The notes beneath the pieces are model-generated. The model ran no database searches, was not told the DNA's origin, and saw only the letters and a program-made list of their open reading frames with translations. From Acidobacteriota bacterium (GTDB lineage Bacteria; Acidobacteriota; Terriglobia; Bryobacterales; Bryobacteraceae): a DNA stretch of 33,467 nucleotides. A program made the position numbers and the translations under genes. The stretch lies in the NCBI GenBank assembly GCA_017307505.1, contig JAFKEE010000070.1, forward strand, positions 1-33,467, in the 5' to 3' direction. Position 1 is the first letter of the stretch. Every line of letters starts with the position of its first letter. Below, piece after piece: positions 6,266-14,491 of this stretch.

Positions 6266-9078
6266 AGACTGTTCTTACGGCGGCGGACTGGACACTGCTG
6301 CAGGAGATCTTTAAACATGCGGTGGAACTGCCACCGGAGCCGCGCGCCGCTTACCTGGAGACTGCCTGCCGGGAGAGACCGGATCTGCGCGCCCGCGTGG
6401 AGGCCCTGGTTCGCTCCGCTCTCAACGAGGAAAATGTCATCGCTTCCGCGATCGCAGACGCTGCCGAAGAGCATGCCGCGGCCAGTCTTCCAGGTCCGGG
6501 GGACCGGATCGGCCCCTACCAGATTGCCCGCGTCGTGGGGCGCGGCGGCATGGGCATCGTCTACGAAGCCGTTCGGGCCGACGACCAGTATGAGAAGAAG
6601 GTTGCGATCAAACTCGTGGCCGCCGGACTGCTCACCCGCGATCTATTGCCGCGATTCCGGGCGGAACGGCAGATCCTGGCCAATCTGGATCATCCGAATG
6701 TGGCCCGGCTCCTGGACGGGGGCACCACCGAAGTGGGGCTGCCCTACGTCGTGCTGGAGTACGTGGACGGGCAACCGCTGGATGCCTATTGCGACGTGCA
6801 CAAACTCGACACAACCCAGCGGCTGAAGCTGCTCGTCGAGATCGCACGGGCCGTGCAGTATGCTCACCAGAACCTGGTTGTGCACCGCGACCTGAAGCCA
6901 GGCAACATCCTGGTTACGGCGCAGGGTGTCCCGAAACTCCTGGATTTCGGAATCGCTAAACTCCTGCAACTGGAGACAGACTCAACGGCTCAGCAATTGA
7001 CCGTGGAGACGACGCGCATGATGACGCCCGAGTATGCCAGCCCGGAGCAGCTCGCCGGCCGGCCCGTGAGCACGGCCACGGACGTTTATCAGCTCGGCGT
7101 CATTCTCTATGAACTACTCGCCGGCCGCCGGCCGTTCCGCGCCGAAGACCTGCCACCGGGAGAACTGGAGCGGGCCATCTGCCAGCAGGCTCCGGCGCGC
7201 CTGAACGTCGATGCCGATCTCGATCGCATTGCGCAGAAGGCACTGGAAAAAGAACCGCAGCACCGCTATCCCTCCGCCAGCGAACTGGCTGACGACCTGG
7301 AGCGCTACCTCAACGGCTTTCCAGTCCGAGCCCGCCCCGCCTCCTGGCGTTACCGCAGCCGCAAGTTCGTGCGCCGCAATCGGGCCTGGGTGGCGGCGGC
7401 CGCGCTCTTCGTATTGGTGATCCTCGGCTTCGGCGCCAGCATGGCTGTACTTGCCCGGCGCGCCCGGACCGAAGCGGACACAGCGAAACAGGTGACGGAT
7501 TTCATGGTCGGGCTCTTCGACGCCAGCGACCCGGATCATGGCGGCGCCGACAAAATCACCGCGCGCGACCTGCTCGACAAAGGCGTAGGCCGCATCGATG
7601 CCCAACTCAAGGAGAACCCGACGGTCCAGGCGCGCCTGTACGACACCATCGGATCCATCTACAGCAATCTCGGCCTCTTCCAGCAGGCGCGCGACATTCT
7701 GGCTAAGTCCCTGGCGCTTCGAAACAGGCTGGGCATCGACGATGAAGCCGCTGCGTCCACTCTTTCCAGCCTGGGTGAACTCTCCTTTGAACTGGGCAAG
7801 TTCCAGGACTGCGAGAAATACTACCGCGAGGCGGCGCGGCTGCATCTGGCGGCGGGCGGTCCAAAGAGCCTTGCACTGGTCGCCGACTACTCTGCCCTGG
7901 CGAGCAGCCTGAGTGCGCTCAACCAACTGGCGGAGGCAGAGCAGTTCGGCCAGCGGGCCGTCGATCTGTCCATTCAATTGCATGGCCGGGTGAACGCGGA
8001 GACCGCGCTGGCGATGAACAATCTGAAGTCCATTCTGCTGCTGCGCGGCGATTACGTGAAAGCCGAGAAGCTGGCCCGGGACGCCTACGAGATTCGCAAG
8101 CAGATCTCGCCGGAGGGCCGGGACCTGGCCATGTTTGAAGGGAACCTCGCCTATGTGCTGGGGATGCTCGGCCGGTTCCAGGAAGCGGAAACCCATGCGC
8201 GGCAGGCATACGCGCTGGTGCTGCGCGCCATGGGCGATGGTACACCCGGCATGGCTTACCGGCGGATTGTGCTGGCAAAGGTTCTGTTGTCCACAAGTAA
8301 GTTCCAGGAGGCTCTCGCGCTCTCCAGGCAGGGTTTCGAAATGCAGACGAAGCTGCTGGGCGCCGCTCACCGCGACACCTCCTTTGGAGCAGAGACGTAC
8401 GCCCTTGCCCTGCTCGCCACTGGCAAGCCAGCCCAGGCCCTGCCCATCTGCGAACAGTCCATGGCAAACCGCATTCGAGGCGAAGGACCGGACCATCCGG
8501 ATGTTGGGGTCTCTGCCATGATCTGCGGTGAAATCCAACTGGCGAACGGCAACCTCAATGCCGCAACGGAGCATTTCCAGGAAGCGGCCCGGATTCGTGA
8601 GAAGCGCTATGGCCGCGGGAATGCACTATTCGCGGAGTCAGAGATCTCCATGGCCGACGTGCTCAACCAGCGCGGTCAATATCCGGCCGCCAGAGAGTTG
8701 CTCCAGAATGCCTTGGCCACACTCGGAACCGCCTATCCTGCTGACCATCCGGAGACCGCGCGGGCTCGCCTTCAACTGGCCATCAGTTTTCTGAAGGAAA
8801 ACTCCATCTCGAACGCCTTGCCACTGCTGGAGCAGGCTTATGCCGCCACCAGGGCGTCCTACGGTGCCGCCCATCCAAGAACCGCACAGGCCGGCATCTG
8901 GCTGGCATCGGGTCTCAGCGCATCCCCCAGTTTGGATGACCGCGGACGCATGAGAATCCGCCAATTGCTGGCGGAATGCATGCCCGTCATCAACTCGGCG
9001 GGTCCATCTGTCCATGTCGAGCATCGAATAGTTGCGCGGCTTCAGCATCTGCCGCTATCCCTTGCTTCAAAGGACTGA
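6262..9078 (+). CDS. Membrane Ser/Thr protein kinase with C-terminal TPR repeats
   Basis: A 938-residue protein with a GTG start overlapping the sigma-factor stop. Residues 1-80 are a helical leader (DWTLLQEIFKHAVELPPEPRAAYL type) common in this family. The Pkn2/PknB-like kinase domain spans about 85-352: glycine loop GRGGMGIVYE (93-102), lysine in VAIK (117), catalytic HRDLKPGN (D210), DFG (228-230) and APE-equivalent PEYASPEQ. One transmembrane helix follows at about 376-397 (WVAAAALFVLVILGFGASMAV), then tetratricopeptide-like repeats from about 450 to 910 that would lie outside the membrane. All catalytic residues are intact. The next gene starts only 4 bases after the stop. Confidence 0.93.
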   Translation: MKTVLTAADWTLLQEIFKHAVELPPEPRAAYLETACRERPDLRARVEALVRSALNEENVIASAIADAAEEHAAASLPGPGDRIGPYQIARVVGRGGMGIVYEAVRADDQYEKKVAIKLVAAGLLTRDLLPRFRAERQILANLDHPNVARLLDGGTTEVGLPYVVLEYVDGQPLDAYCDVHKLDTTQRLKLLVEIARAVQYAHQNLVVHRDLKPGNILVTAQGVPKLLDFGIAKLLQLETDSTAQQLTVETTRMMTPEYASPEQLAGRPVSTATDVYQLGVILYELLAGRRPFRAEDLPPGELERAICQQAPARLNVDADLDRIAQKALEKEPQHRYPSASELADDLERYLNGFPVRARPASWRYRSRKFVRRNRAWVAAAALFVLVILGFGASMAVLARRARTEADTAKQVTDFMVGLFDASDPDHGGADKITARDLLDKGVGRIDAQLKENPTVQARLYDTIGSIYSNLGLFQQARDILAKSLALRNRLGIDDEAAASTLSSLGELSFELGKFQDCEKYYREAARLHLAAGGPKSLALVADYSALASSLSALNQLAEAEQFGQRAVDLSIQLHGRVNAETALAMNNLKSILLLRGDYVKAEKLARDAYEIRKQISPEGRDLAMFEGNLAYVLGMLGRFQEAETHARQAYALVLRAMGDGTPGMAYRRIVLAKVLLSTSKFQEALALSRQGFEMQTKLLGAAHRDTSFGAETYALALLATGKPAQALPICEQSMANRIRGEGPDHPDVGVSAMICGEIQLANGNLNAATEHFQEAARIREKRYGRGNALFAESEISMADVLNQRGQYPAARELLQNALATLGTAYPADHPETARARLQLAISFLKENSISNALPLLEQAYAATRASYGAAHPRTAQAGIWLASGLSASPSLDDRGRMRIRQLLAECMPVINSAGPSVHVEHRIVARLQHLPLSLASKD

Positions 9079-9082
9079 CAAA

Positions 9083-10063
9083 TTGAGAGCCTTGATTCTC
9101 GAGCAGTTCGGCTTGCCGCTGAAATTGACAGAAGTAGCTAAGCCCATCCCCGGCCCGGGGCAGGTCCTGGTGCGGGTGGCCGCCAGCGGAGTGAATCCGC
9201 TCGACCTGAAGATTAAGGCTGGTGCGGCCGGCCATGCCAAAGCAGTGCTGCCCGCGATCCTCGGCCTCGACCTGGCAGGCACGGTCGAAGAGGTGGGCGC
9301 CGGTGTGACCGCGTTCCGCGCAGGCGATGAGGTCTACGGCCTGACAGGCGGAGTCGGCGGAGTGCCGGGCTCCCTCGCCGAGTATGCCGCAGTGGATGCG
9401 GATCTGCTCGCGCACAAGCCACTCCGGCTGAGTATGCGGCAGGCGGCCGCCGTGCCTTTGGGCTTCATCACTGCCTGGGAGGGGCTCGTGGATCGAGCCC
9501 GAATCCAGGGCGGCGAGCAGGTGCTCATCCATGCCGGAGCGGGCGGCGTCGGGCACATGGCGGTCCAACTGGCCTGCGCCTATGGCGCCGATGTCTACGC
9601 TACGGTCTCAGCGGAAAAACAGTCGCTGGTGAAGGGGTACGGTGCCACACCGATCGACTACAAGACCGAAACGGTGGAGCAGTACGCCGGCCGCTGCACC
9701 GGTGGATTGGGCTTCGATGTGGTCTACGACACGGTCGGCGGCAAGACCCTGGATGATTCCTTCCTGGCGGTCAAATCCTACCAGGGCCGTGTCGTCAGCT
9801 GCCTCGGCTGGGGCACGCACTCCCTGGCTCCTCTATCGTTCCGGGCTGCCAGTTATTCGGGCGTCTTCACCCTAGCGCCGCTGCTGACTGGCAAGGGCCG
9901 CGCGCATCACGGCCAGATCCTGCGGGAGGCAGCCAGGCTGGTCGACGCGGGGAAACTGACTCCCTTTCTCGATCCAACCGAGTTCCCGCTGGCTGAGGTA
10001 GAGGCCGCCCACCAACTGGCAAATGGCGGCAGCGCCAAAGGCAAAGTGGTGGTCACCGTCTGA
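9083..10063 (+). CDS. Zinc-type / quinone-oxidoreductase-like NADPH-dependent dehydrogenase (TTG start)
   Basis: A 326-residue medium-chain dehydrogenase of the quinone-reductase branch. The opening (RALILEQFGLPLKLTEVAKP), GEQVLIHAGAGGVGHMAVQLA (nucleotide-binding AxxGxxG region) and the final KGKVVVTV are family hallmarks; the structural and catalytic zinc ligands of alcohol dehydrogenases are absent, as expected for quinone reductases. The frame runs open back to an ATG at 9032 inside the kinase gene, but the TTG at 9083 is preceded by AAAGGA with an 8-base spacer and gives the family-typical start. The substrate is unknown. It probably shares an mRNA with the upstream sigma-kinase pair. 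Confidence 0.9.
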   Translation: MRALILEQFGLPLKLTEVAKPIPGPGQVLVRVAASGVNPLDLKIKAGAAGHAKAVLPAILGLDLAGTVEEVGAGVTAFRAGDEVYGLTGGVGGVPGSLAEYAAVDADLLAHKPLRLSMRQAAAVPLGFITAWEGLVDRARIQGGEQVLIHAGAGGVGHMAVQLACAYGADVYATVSAEKQSLVKGYGATPIDYKTETVEQYAGRCTGGLGFDVVYDTVGGKTLDDSFLAVKSYQGRVVSCLGWGTHSLAPLSFRAASYSGVFTLAPLLTGKGRAHHGQILREAARLVDAGKLTPFLDPTEFPLAEVEAAHQLANGGSAKGKVVVTV

Positions 10064-10147
10064 CAATGCTGCCCGCAGGCGACGATGCAGACAGGGAGCT
10101 AGACTGGGAATCAGAGGAGCTGAGGGGCTCCGCCTTGATCTGGCTTC

Positions 10148-10987
10148 ATGCTTTTTATCCAGCGCATTCCGGCACCGCCGCTTGACGAGTCGATCGAGGC
10201 TATCTGGTACTGCCGCAACGAACCTCGGCCTCATGCCCTGGAGCGTGTCCTGCCCTCTGGACGTGCGCAGCTGATTATCAACCTGACCGAGGACCAGACG
10301 CGCGGCTACGTGCCCAATGGGGACGAGCTTCTCGTCGTGAAGACGTCCGGCACGTTACTGGCGGGCGTCCAGTCGCGCTTCTCGATCATCGACACCCTGG
10401 AGCAGCAATGCGTCCTGGGTGTCACGTTCCGGCCTGGCGGCACGCTGCCCTTCTTCCGCCTTCCGGCGCACGAACTTTGCGATGCCGATCTTCCCCTGGA
10501 ATTCGCCTGGGGCCGCTGCGCCAGGGAACTGCGAGAGCGGTTGCTGGAAGCCTCCAACCCAGAAATGAAGCTTGATGCCATGGAGCAGGCACTGCGCGAA
10601 CACTGGCGGCCACAAGGTCTGCACGCCGCGGTGGATTTCGCCCTCACCAGCCTGATCCGGCGGCCTTACGCGGCCAGCATTGGAGACCTCACCCAGCAGG
10701 TGGGTCTCAGCCCCAAGCGCTTCATCGAGCGGTTCAAATCCGCAGTGGGGCTCTCCCCCAAGCAATTCTGCCGGATTCTGCGCTTCCAGGGCGCCCTGGC
10801 CCTGGCGGAACAGGGGCGCCGCGTGGAGTGGACCCGGATTGCACTGGATTGCGGCTACTTCGACCAGGCCCACTTCATCCACGATTTCCGCTCCTTTGCC
10901 GGAATTACGCCTACCGGTTATCAGTCGGACCGGACGCAATTTCGCAACCACGTCAAATTTCTACAAGCCACCGGCCAGACAGCATGA
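10148..10987 (+). CDS. AraC-family transcriptional regulator
   Basis: A 279-residue regulator. The N-terminal half (RVLPSGRAQLIINLTED... VLGVTFRPGGTLPFF) matches the DUF6597-like sensor domain frequently found ahead of AraC domains. The C-terminal half carries the double helix-turn-helix: IGDLTQQVGLSPKRFIERFKSAVGLSPKQFCRILRF and WTRIALDCGYFDQAHFIHDFRSFAGITPTGY, with the highly conserved G-Y-x-D-x-x-H-F pattern intact. A VOC-family gene starts 12 bases after the stop and is the most likely co-transcribed target. The effector is not known. Confidence 0.9.
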   Translation: MLFIQRIPAPPLDESIEAIWYCRNEPRPHALERVLPSGRAQLIINLTEDQTRGYVPNGDELLVVKTSGTLLAGVQSRFSIIDTLEQQCVLGVTFRPGGTLPFFRLPAHELCDADLPLEFAWGRCARELRERLLEASNPEMKLDAMEQALREHWRPQGLHAAVDFALTSLIRRPYAASIGDLTQQVGLSPKRFIERFKSAVGLSPKQFCRILRFQGALALAEQGRRVEWTRIALDCGYFDQAHFIHDFRSFAGITPTGYQSDRTQFRNHVKFLQATGQTA

Positions 10988-10999
10988 GATCATTCGGCC

Positions 11000-11380
11000 A
11001 TGGCAGACAATCTGGGAACCTATCGCACCGTCACACCCTACCTTGTGGTGCCTGACGCAGAGGCCGAGCTGAAGTTTCTCACGGCGGCGTTTGGCGCCGT
11101 GGAGGAGAACTGTGCCCGCAACGCGGACAACACGGTGATGCACGCCGAATTGAAGATCGGAGATTCGCTGGTCATGCTCGGTCAGGCCAACGAGCAATGG
11201 AAGGCGCAATCCGGCGCGTTGTACCTCTGGGTGCCCGACGTGGACGAAGTCTACGCGAAGGCGCTGTCCGCAGGCGCCACCTCACTGAGCGCGCCCGAAG
11301 ACAAGCCCTACGGCCACAGGAATGCGGGCGTGATGGATACTTGCGGCATCACGTGGTGGATCGGCTCACCCGTCAAGTAA
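11000..11380 (+). CDS. VOC-family (glyoxalase/PhnB-like) protein
   Basis: A 126-residue vicinal-oxygen-chelate fold protein. TPYLVVPDAEAELKFLTAAFGA, MHAELKIGDSLVMLGQ, LYLWVPDVDEVYAKALSAGA and the terminal DTCGITWWIGS follow the PhnB/glyoxalase-like pattern of paired beta-alpha-beta-beta-beta units in one short chain. A histidine (H52 in VMHAEL) is in the usual first metal-ligand place; a full ligand set cannot be assigned with confidence. It follows the AraC gene by 12 bases, so it is probably the last gene of that unit. The substrate is unknown. Confidence 0.85.
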   Translation: MADNLGTYRTVTPYLVVPDAEAELKFLTAAFGAVEENCARNADNTVMHAELKIGDSLVMLGQANEQWKAQSGALYLWVPDVDEVYAKALSAGATSLSAPEDKPYGHRNAGVMDTCGITWWIGSPVK

Positions 11381-11587
11381 GTTGCGCTGAAGACGGTTGG
11401 GCATCCCGCGAACGCGTGGCAGGGCGCTCCTGTTCCTTCGCTTTTCATTGGCCAGGACGCCCGTCGTTCCGCATCAGTTTACAGGCGTAGAATCGCCCCT
11501 GTGATAAAGTGCGACGTACATGCTCTGGCCCGCCCATACCATGCGGCGGGCCGGATCGACTCTGCGTTGCATTGAACTGGGGACCAC

Positions 11588-12112
11588 ATGAAGACGATAC
11601 TCATCGTACTGGCAGTTGCCGTCGCAGGGATACTCGCCTATGCCACCACACGCCCGGACACGTTTCGCGTCGAGCGCACGACAACCATCCAGGCGCCTCC
11701 TGAGAAGATCATTCCTTTCCTGGAAGACTTCCATCAATGGCCCGCCTGGTCGCCCTTCGAGAAGCTGGACCCGGCCATGAAGCGGACGCTCAGCGGGCCG
11801 GAAAAAGGAAAAGGCGCTGTCTATGAGTGGGACGGGAACCGGAAGGCCGGCAGCGGCCGGATGGAAGTCCTGCAGGTGGTGCCCGGGTCCAAGGTCAGCA
11901 TCCAACTGGAGTTCACCAAGCCATTCGAGTCGAAGAACCTCGCCGAATTCGACCTGGCGAACAACGGCGGAGCCACCCGCGTCACCTGGAGCATGTCGGG
12001 TCCTCAGACCTACATAACCAAGCTGATGTGCGTCTTTGTCAGCATGGACAAGATGATCGGCCCTGACTTCGAGACCGGACTGGCCAACCTGAAGGCGGCC
12101 GCGGAAAAATAG
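11588..12112 (+). CDS. Membrane-anchored SRPBCC (polyketide-cyclase-like) protein
   Basis: A 174-residue protein with an N-terminal membrane helix (about 3-20, TILIVLAVAVAGILAYA), then a START-like SRPBCC domain: FRVERTTTIQAPPEKIIPFLEDFHQWPAWSPFEK is the polyketide-cyclase/dehydrase signature and ATRVTWSMSGP the late strand. GGGGA lies 7 bases before the ATG. It is preceded by 207 bases without a gene, in which I see only a short ACAGG...CCTGT inverted repeat (about 11482-11503) and no convincing promoter. It ends facing the Spy-like gene across a strong hairpin. The ligand is unknown; it is unrelated in sequence to the AHSA1 protein at 2267. Confidence 0.85.
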   Translation: MKTILIVLAVAVAGILAYATTRPDTFRVERTTTIQAPPEKIIPFLEDFHQWPAWSPFEKLDPAMKRTLSGPEKGKGAVYEWDGNRKAGSGRMEVLQVVPGSKVSIQLEFTKPFESKNLAEFDLANNGGATRVTWSMSGPQTYITKLMCVFVSMDKMIGPDFETGLANLKAAAEK

Positions 12113-12144
12113 CCGGCGCGTTCCTTCTCTCCAGGAAAGAATCA

Positions 12145-12168
12145 GGGCTGGGGCTCGCACCCCAGCCC
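12145..12168. terminator. Bidirectional terminator hairpin
   Basis: GGGCTGGGG (12145-12153) and CCCCAGCCC (12160-12168) form a perfect 9-base-pair GC-rich stem with a 6-base loop. It sits in the 61-base gap between two convergent genes, ending at 12112 (+) and 12174 (-), so it can serve both. The downstream T-run is weak. Confidence 0.75.
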
Positions 12169-12173
12169 GTCCC

Positions 12174-12575
12174 TCATTGTTTGCCAGCACGCTCGCGCAT
12201 CTGCTGCCGCCACTCCTCGCGCATCTTCTTCAACTCCTCCATCTGCGTCTTGGAGAGGACTTTGCTGAGCTTGCCGTCCGCGTCCGACTGAACGTCACGC
12301 ATTTCGCGAGCCATTTTCAGCTTGCCCCTGCGGTTCGAATCTCCGCTGTGTTTGTCCCGAATCGCTTTTAACTTCTGGAACTCCTCGGTAACGATGGGAC
12401 GCACCTGCTCAGACTGCTCTGGTGTCAGCTTCAACCGGTCCTTGATCTGCTGCAGCCGCTCCTGCGCCCTCTCCATCTTCTGCTGCTGCGCCGTGGAATC
12501 CTGCTGCGCAAGCAGTGGGGTAGTCAACCGTCCGAGCGAACCTATCAGCATCACCGCGGCCAATCTCCAAATCAT
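12174..12575 (-). CDS. Spy/CpxP-like periplasmic protein
   Basis: A 133-residue protein with a signal peptide (MIWRLAAVMLIGSLGRLTTPLLAQQ) and an otherwise wholly helical, charged body. The motif LTPEQ in RLKLTPEQSEQVRPIV matches the LTxxQ repeat of Spy/CpxP-family periplasmic chaperones and sensors; a second, degenerate copy may be LSKTQMEEL. The start overlaps the stop of the serine hydrolase by 4 bases (ATGA), so the two are coupled. Being the distal gene of a locus with a CpxR/CpxA-like pair suggests, by analogy with enterobacterial CpxP, a role in folding quality control or feedback on the kinase. That link is inferred. Confidence 0.8.
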   Translation of the reverse strand: MIWRLAAVMLIGSLGRLTTPLLAQQDSTAQQQKMERAQERLQQIKDRLKLTPEQSEQVRPIVTEEFQKLKAIRDKHSGDSNRRGKLKMAREMRDVQSDADGKLSKVLSKTQMEELKKMREEWRQQMRERAGKQ

Positions 12576-13726
12576 CGTTGCTCTCCTTGAAAGTGGTTTG
12601 CCGGGTGCGGCGCGTCAACCGGTGGCTGCCCGGCGTGTCCGCCGCTTTGACCAACCGGCGCCGGCCCGGTTTGCGGAATCAGATTCTTGAGAATCTCCTT
12701 CATCGGGTAGTAATACGGCAGGAACCCGCGGAAACTCTCCGTCGCGACAACGACCTGCAGATCGCGGCTCCGGTCAATGAAAGGAGTCCAGCCCGTCACA
12801 CCGGGGCTGCTGTTCCAGGTGGTCTCGCCGTTCTGGTCCAAATCCTCCAGCCAGTTGCCGATCCCGTATCGATTCGACGCCGCGTTGGGATCATGCTGGG
12901 AGGCCCGCTGGAAGGGAGATTCCACGATGGGCACGCCCCGCGTCTGGTCCTTCAGCATAGTCTCCACCGCTTGGGCTGAGAGCACGCGGCGCCCTTCAAA
13001 CAGTCCCTGACCCGCGATCATTCTCAGGAACTTCATGTAGTCGCTGGCCGTCGAACGGCCTCCGCCGGAGATCCGCGGATTCTGCGTGGGTCCCTTGTAT
13101 TCGTAATCGGTCGACTCCAGGCCCAGCGGAATGGCAATGCGTTCGCGGAAAAGCGTCTGCCAGTCCTTGCCCGACGCAACCTCTGCCACCCGCCCGGCTA
13201 CCTGCATGCCTGCGCCTGAGTAGAGTAAGCCCGTCCCGGGCGGAATCTGCAGCGGCGTCGCCGCCAACGCCTGGGCACATAAGTCCAACGTAGTGGACGG
13301 GTCCCCCAGGCACCGGTTCACCAGGGGAAACTCGCCGCCGAAGCCGGCAGTGTGGCTCATCAACTGCCTTATGGTGATGGATGCCTTCTCGCCCGTCATG
13401 TAGGGCAGATACTGGCTGGCCTTGTCGTCCAGGGACAGCGTGCCATCGTCCACCAGAGACAGGATGACCGCACCGGAGAGCCACTTCGTCGACGACGCAA
13501 TTGCGCCCTGGCGATCCTGCCTCCACCGGCCGAAGCGCTTTCTATAGATCTCGTGCCCGTTCTGGACGATGGCGACCTCCAGGCCGCTGGGCAGGTTCGC
13601 GGCAGCACGCCGCAACAGGCGGTCCAATTGCGTGAAGTCGTAGCTCTGCGCGGAGGCCGTCATGGCCGTGGAGCCGAGCAGCATTGCCACCATCAGCCGC
13701 GCACAAATTGTCTTGACTCGTCTCAT
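12572..13726 (-). CDS. Exported serine hydrolase (class C beta-lactamase-like)
   Basis: A 384-residue protein with a signal peptide ending near residue 26 (TAMTASAQS). It has the penicillin-binding/beta-lactamase fold: SSTK at 78-81 provides the SxxK nucleophile and lysine, LMSHTAGFGG follows, and the second motif is Y169-S-G (YSGAG) where many relatives have YSN. The region SSPGVTGWTPFIDRSRDL would hold the third KTG-like element (here G-x-TG-W-like). It could be a peptidase or esterase rather than a true beta-lactamase. The last 30 residues are a Pro/Gly/His-rich low-complexity tail. It sits between the repeat protein and the Spy-like gene on the same strand. Confidence 0.85.
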   Translation of the reverse strand: MRRVKTICARLMVAMLLGSTAMTASAQSYDFTQLDRLLRRAAANLPSGLEVAIVQNGHEIYRKRFGRWRQDRQGAIASSTKWLSGAVILSLVDDGTLSLDDKASQYLPYMTGEKASITIRQLMSHTAGFGGEFPLVNRCLGDPSTTLDLCAQALAATPLQIPPGTGLLYSGAGMQVAGRVAEVASGKDWQTLFRERIAIPLGLESTDYEYKGPTQNPRISGGGRSTASDYMKFLRMIAGQGLFEGRRVLSAQAVETMLKDQTRGVPIVESPFQRASQHDPNAASNRYGIGNWLEDLDQNGETTWNSSPGVTGWTPFIDRSRDLQVVVATESFRGFLPYYYPMKEILKNLIPQTGPAPVGQSGGHAGQPPVDAPHPANHFQGEQR

Positions 13727-13829
13727 CGCTCATTCCTTTCCTTCAGCACCCAGGCCGGACTGGCGGTGGAGCACGCGCGGTCGGAGGTCCGCCCACACCC
13801 CGCCGCCCGTCCCTGCCCTGGATGATCGA

Positions 13830-14336
13830 TCAGTTCTGAACCCTGGTACGGCTCGCTGTCCAACCCTGGCCGTTAGGCCCGGTGACCGTCTTGGTAACGG
13901 TGCCGTCCTGGCGCTGAACTGTCGAAGACGCAGATTTCCCGTTGGCGCCTGTAATCGTCTTGGTGTCGGAATAGCTCCCATTGCCCCAGGTCGCGTGGTT
14001 CTGGTAAGTGGCGCTACGCCCGTTCGGCCCGGTAGCCGTAGTCGTCCGCGTGGCGCTGCCCGGCGCGACCGACGCCGTCGTGCTGGAAGTCGCGGTCCGG
14101 CCATGGAAGCCTGTGGCCGAGCGGCTTCCCGTGTAAGTCCCGTTGCCCCAGGCCGCATTGCGGTTGTAGCTGGCCGATTTTCCGTTCACGCCGGTCACCA
14201 CGGTGTTCCGCGAGACGTGCCCAGGGGTGCGGGTCCTCGTTGTCCGAGACGACTGAGCCGAGGCGCTGAACGACACAACTGCACTCATCACCGCCACGCC
14301 CAGGACAACTCTGTTCATTGTTATTCTCTTGTTCAT
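13830..14336 (-). CDS. Exported protein with 27-residue repeats
   Basis: A 168-residue protein with a signal peptide (to about residue 28, SFSASAQ). The mature part is Thr/Ser/Gly/Asn-rich and built of a unit starting TG-x-x-G-K/R-S/T-A: at residues 48, 75, 102 and 129, an exact 27-residue spacing, with a final copy at 152. WGNGTY (63-68) and WGNGSY (117-122) recur every second unit, giving a 54-residue super-repeat. It is compatible with a secreted or surface beta-repeat structure; I do not recognise the family. The ATG at 14336 has AAAGGA 9 bases upstream. It lies between the sensor kinase and the serine hydrolase on the same strand. Confidence 0.75.
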   Translation of the reverse strand: MNKRITMNRVVLGVAVMSAVVSFSASAQSSRTTRTRTPGHVSRNTVVTGVNGKSASYNRNAAWGNGTYTGSRSATGFHGRTATSSTTASVAPGSATRTTTATGPNGRSATYQNHATWGNGSYSDTKTITGANGKSASSTVQRQDGTVTKTVTGPNGQGWTASRTRVQN

Positions 14337-14491
14337 TTGGTTCGATCCTTTCTGCAGCTTGCTGATGGAGTTTCTCTCCCCTCCACACGTCCATCTTGGA
14401 TCGCAACCGCCTCGAGTTCGTGCTGGAAATGTCCCAGTCCTGTAAAGATTTGTCGTTCAGCCGGAAGATTCTGCGAAAAGGCCGCCGCTTT

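Noticed and set aside
7114-8574. Minus-strand open frame of 486 codons
   Set aside because: Antisense to the kinase/TPR gene; no motif and no ribosome-binding site.
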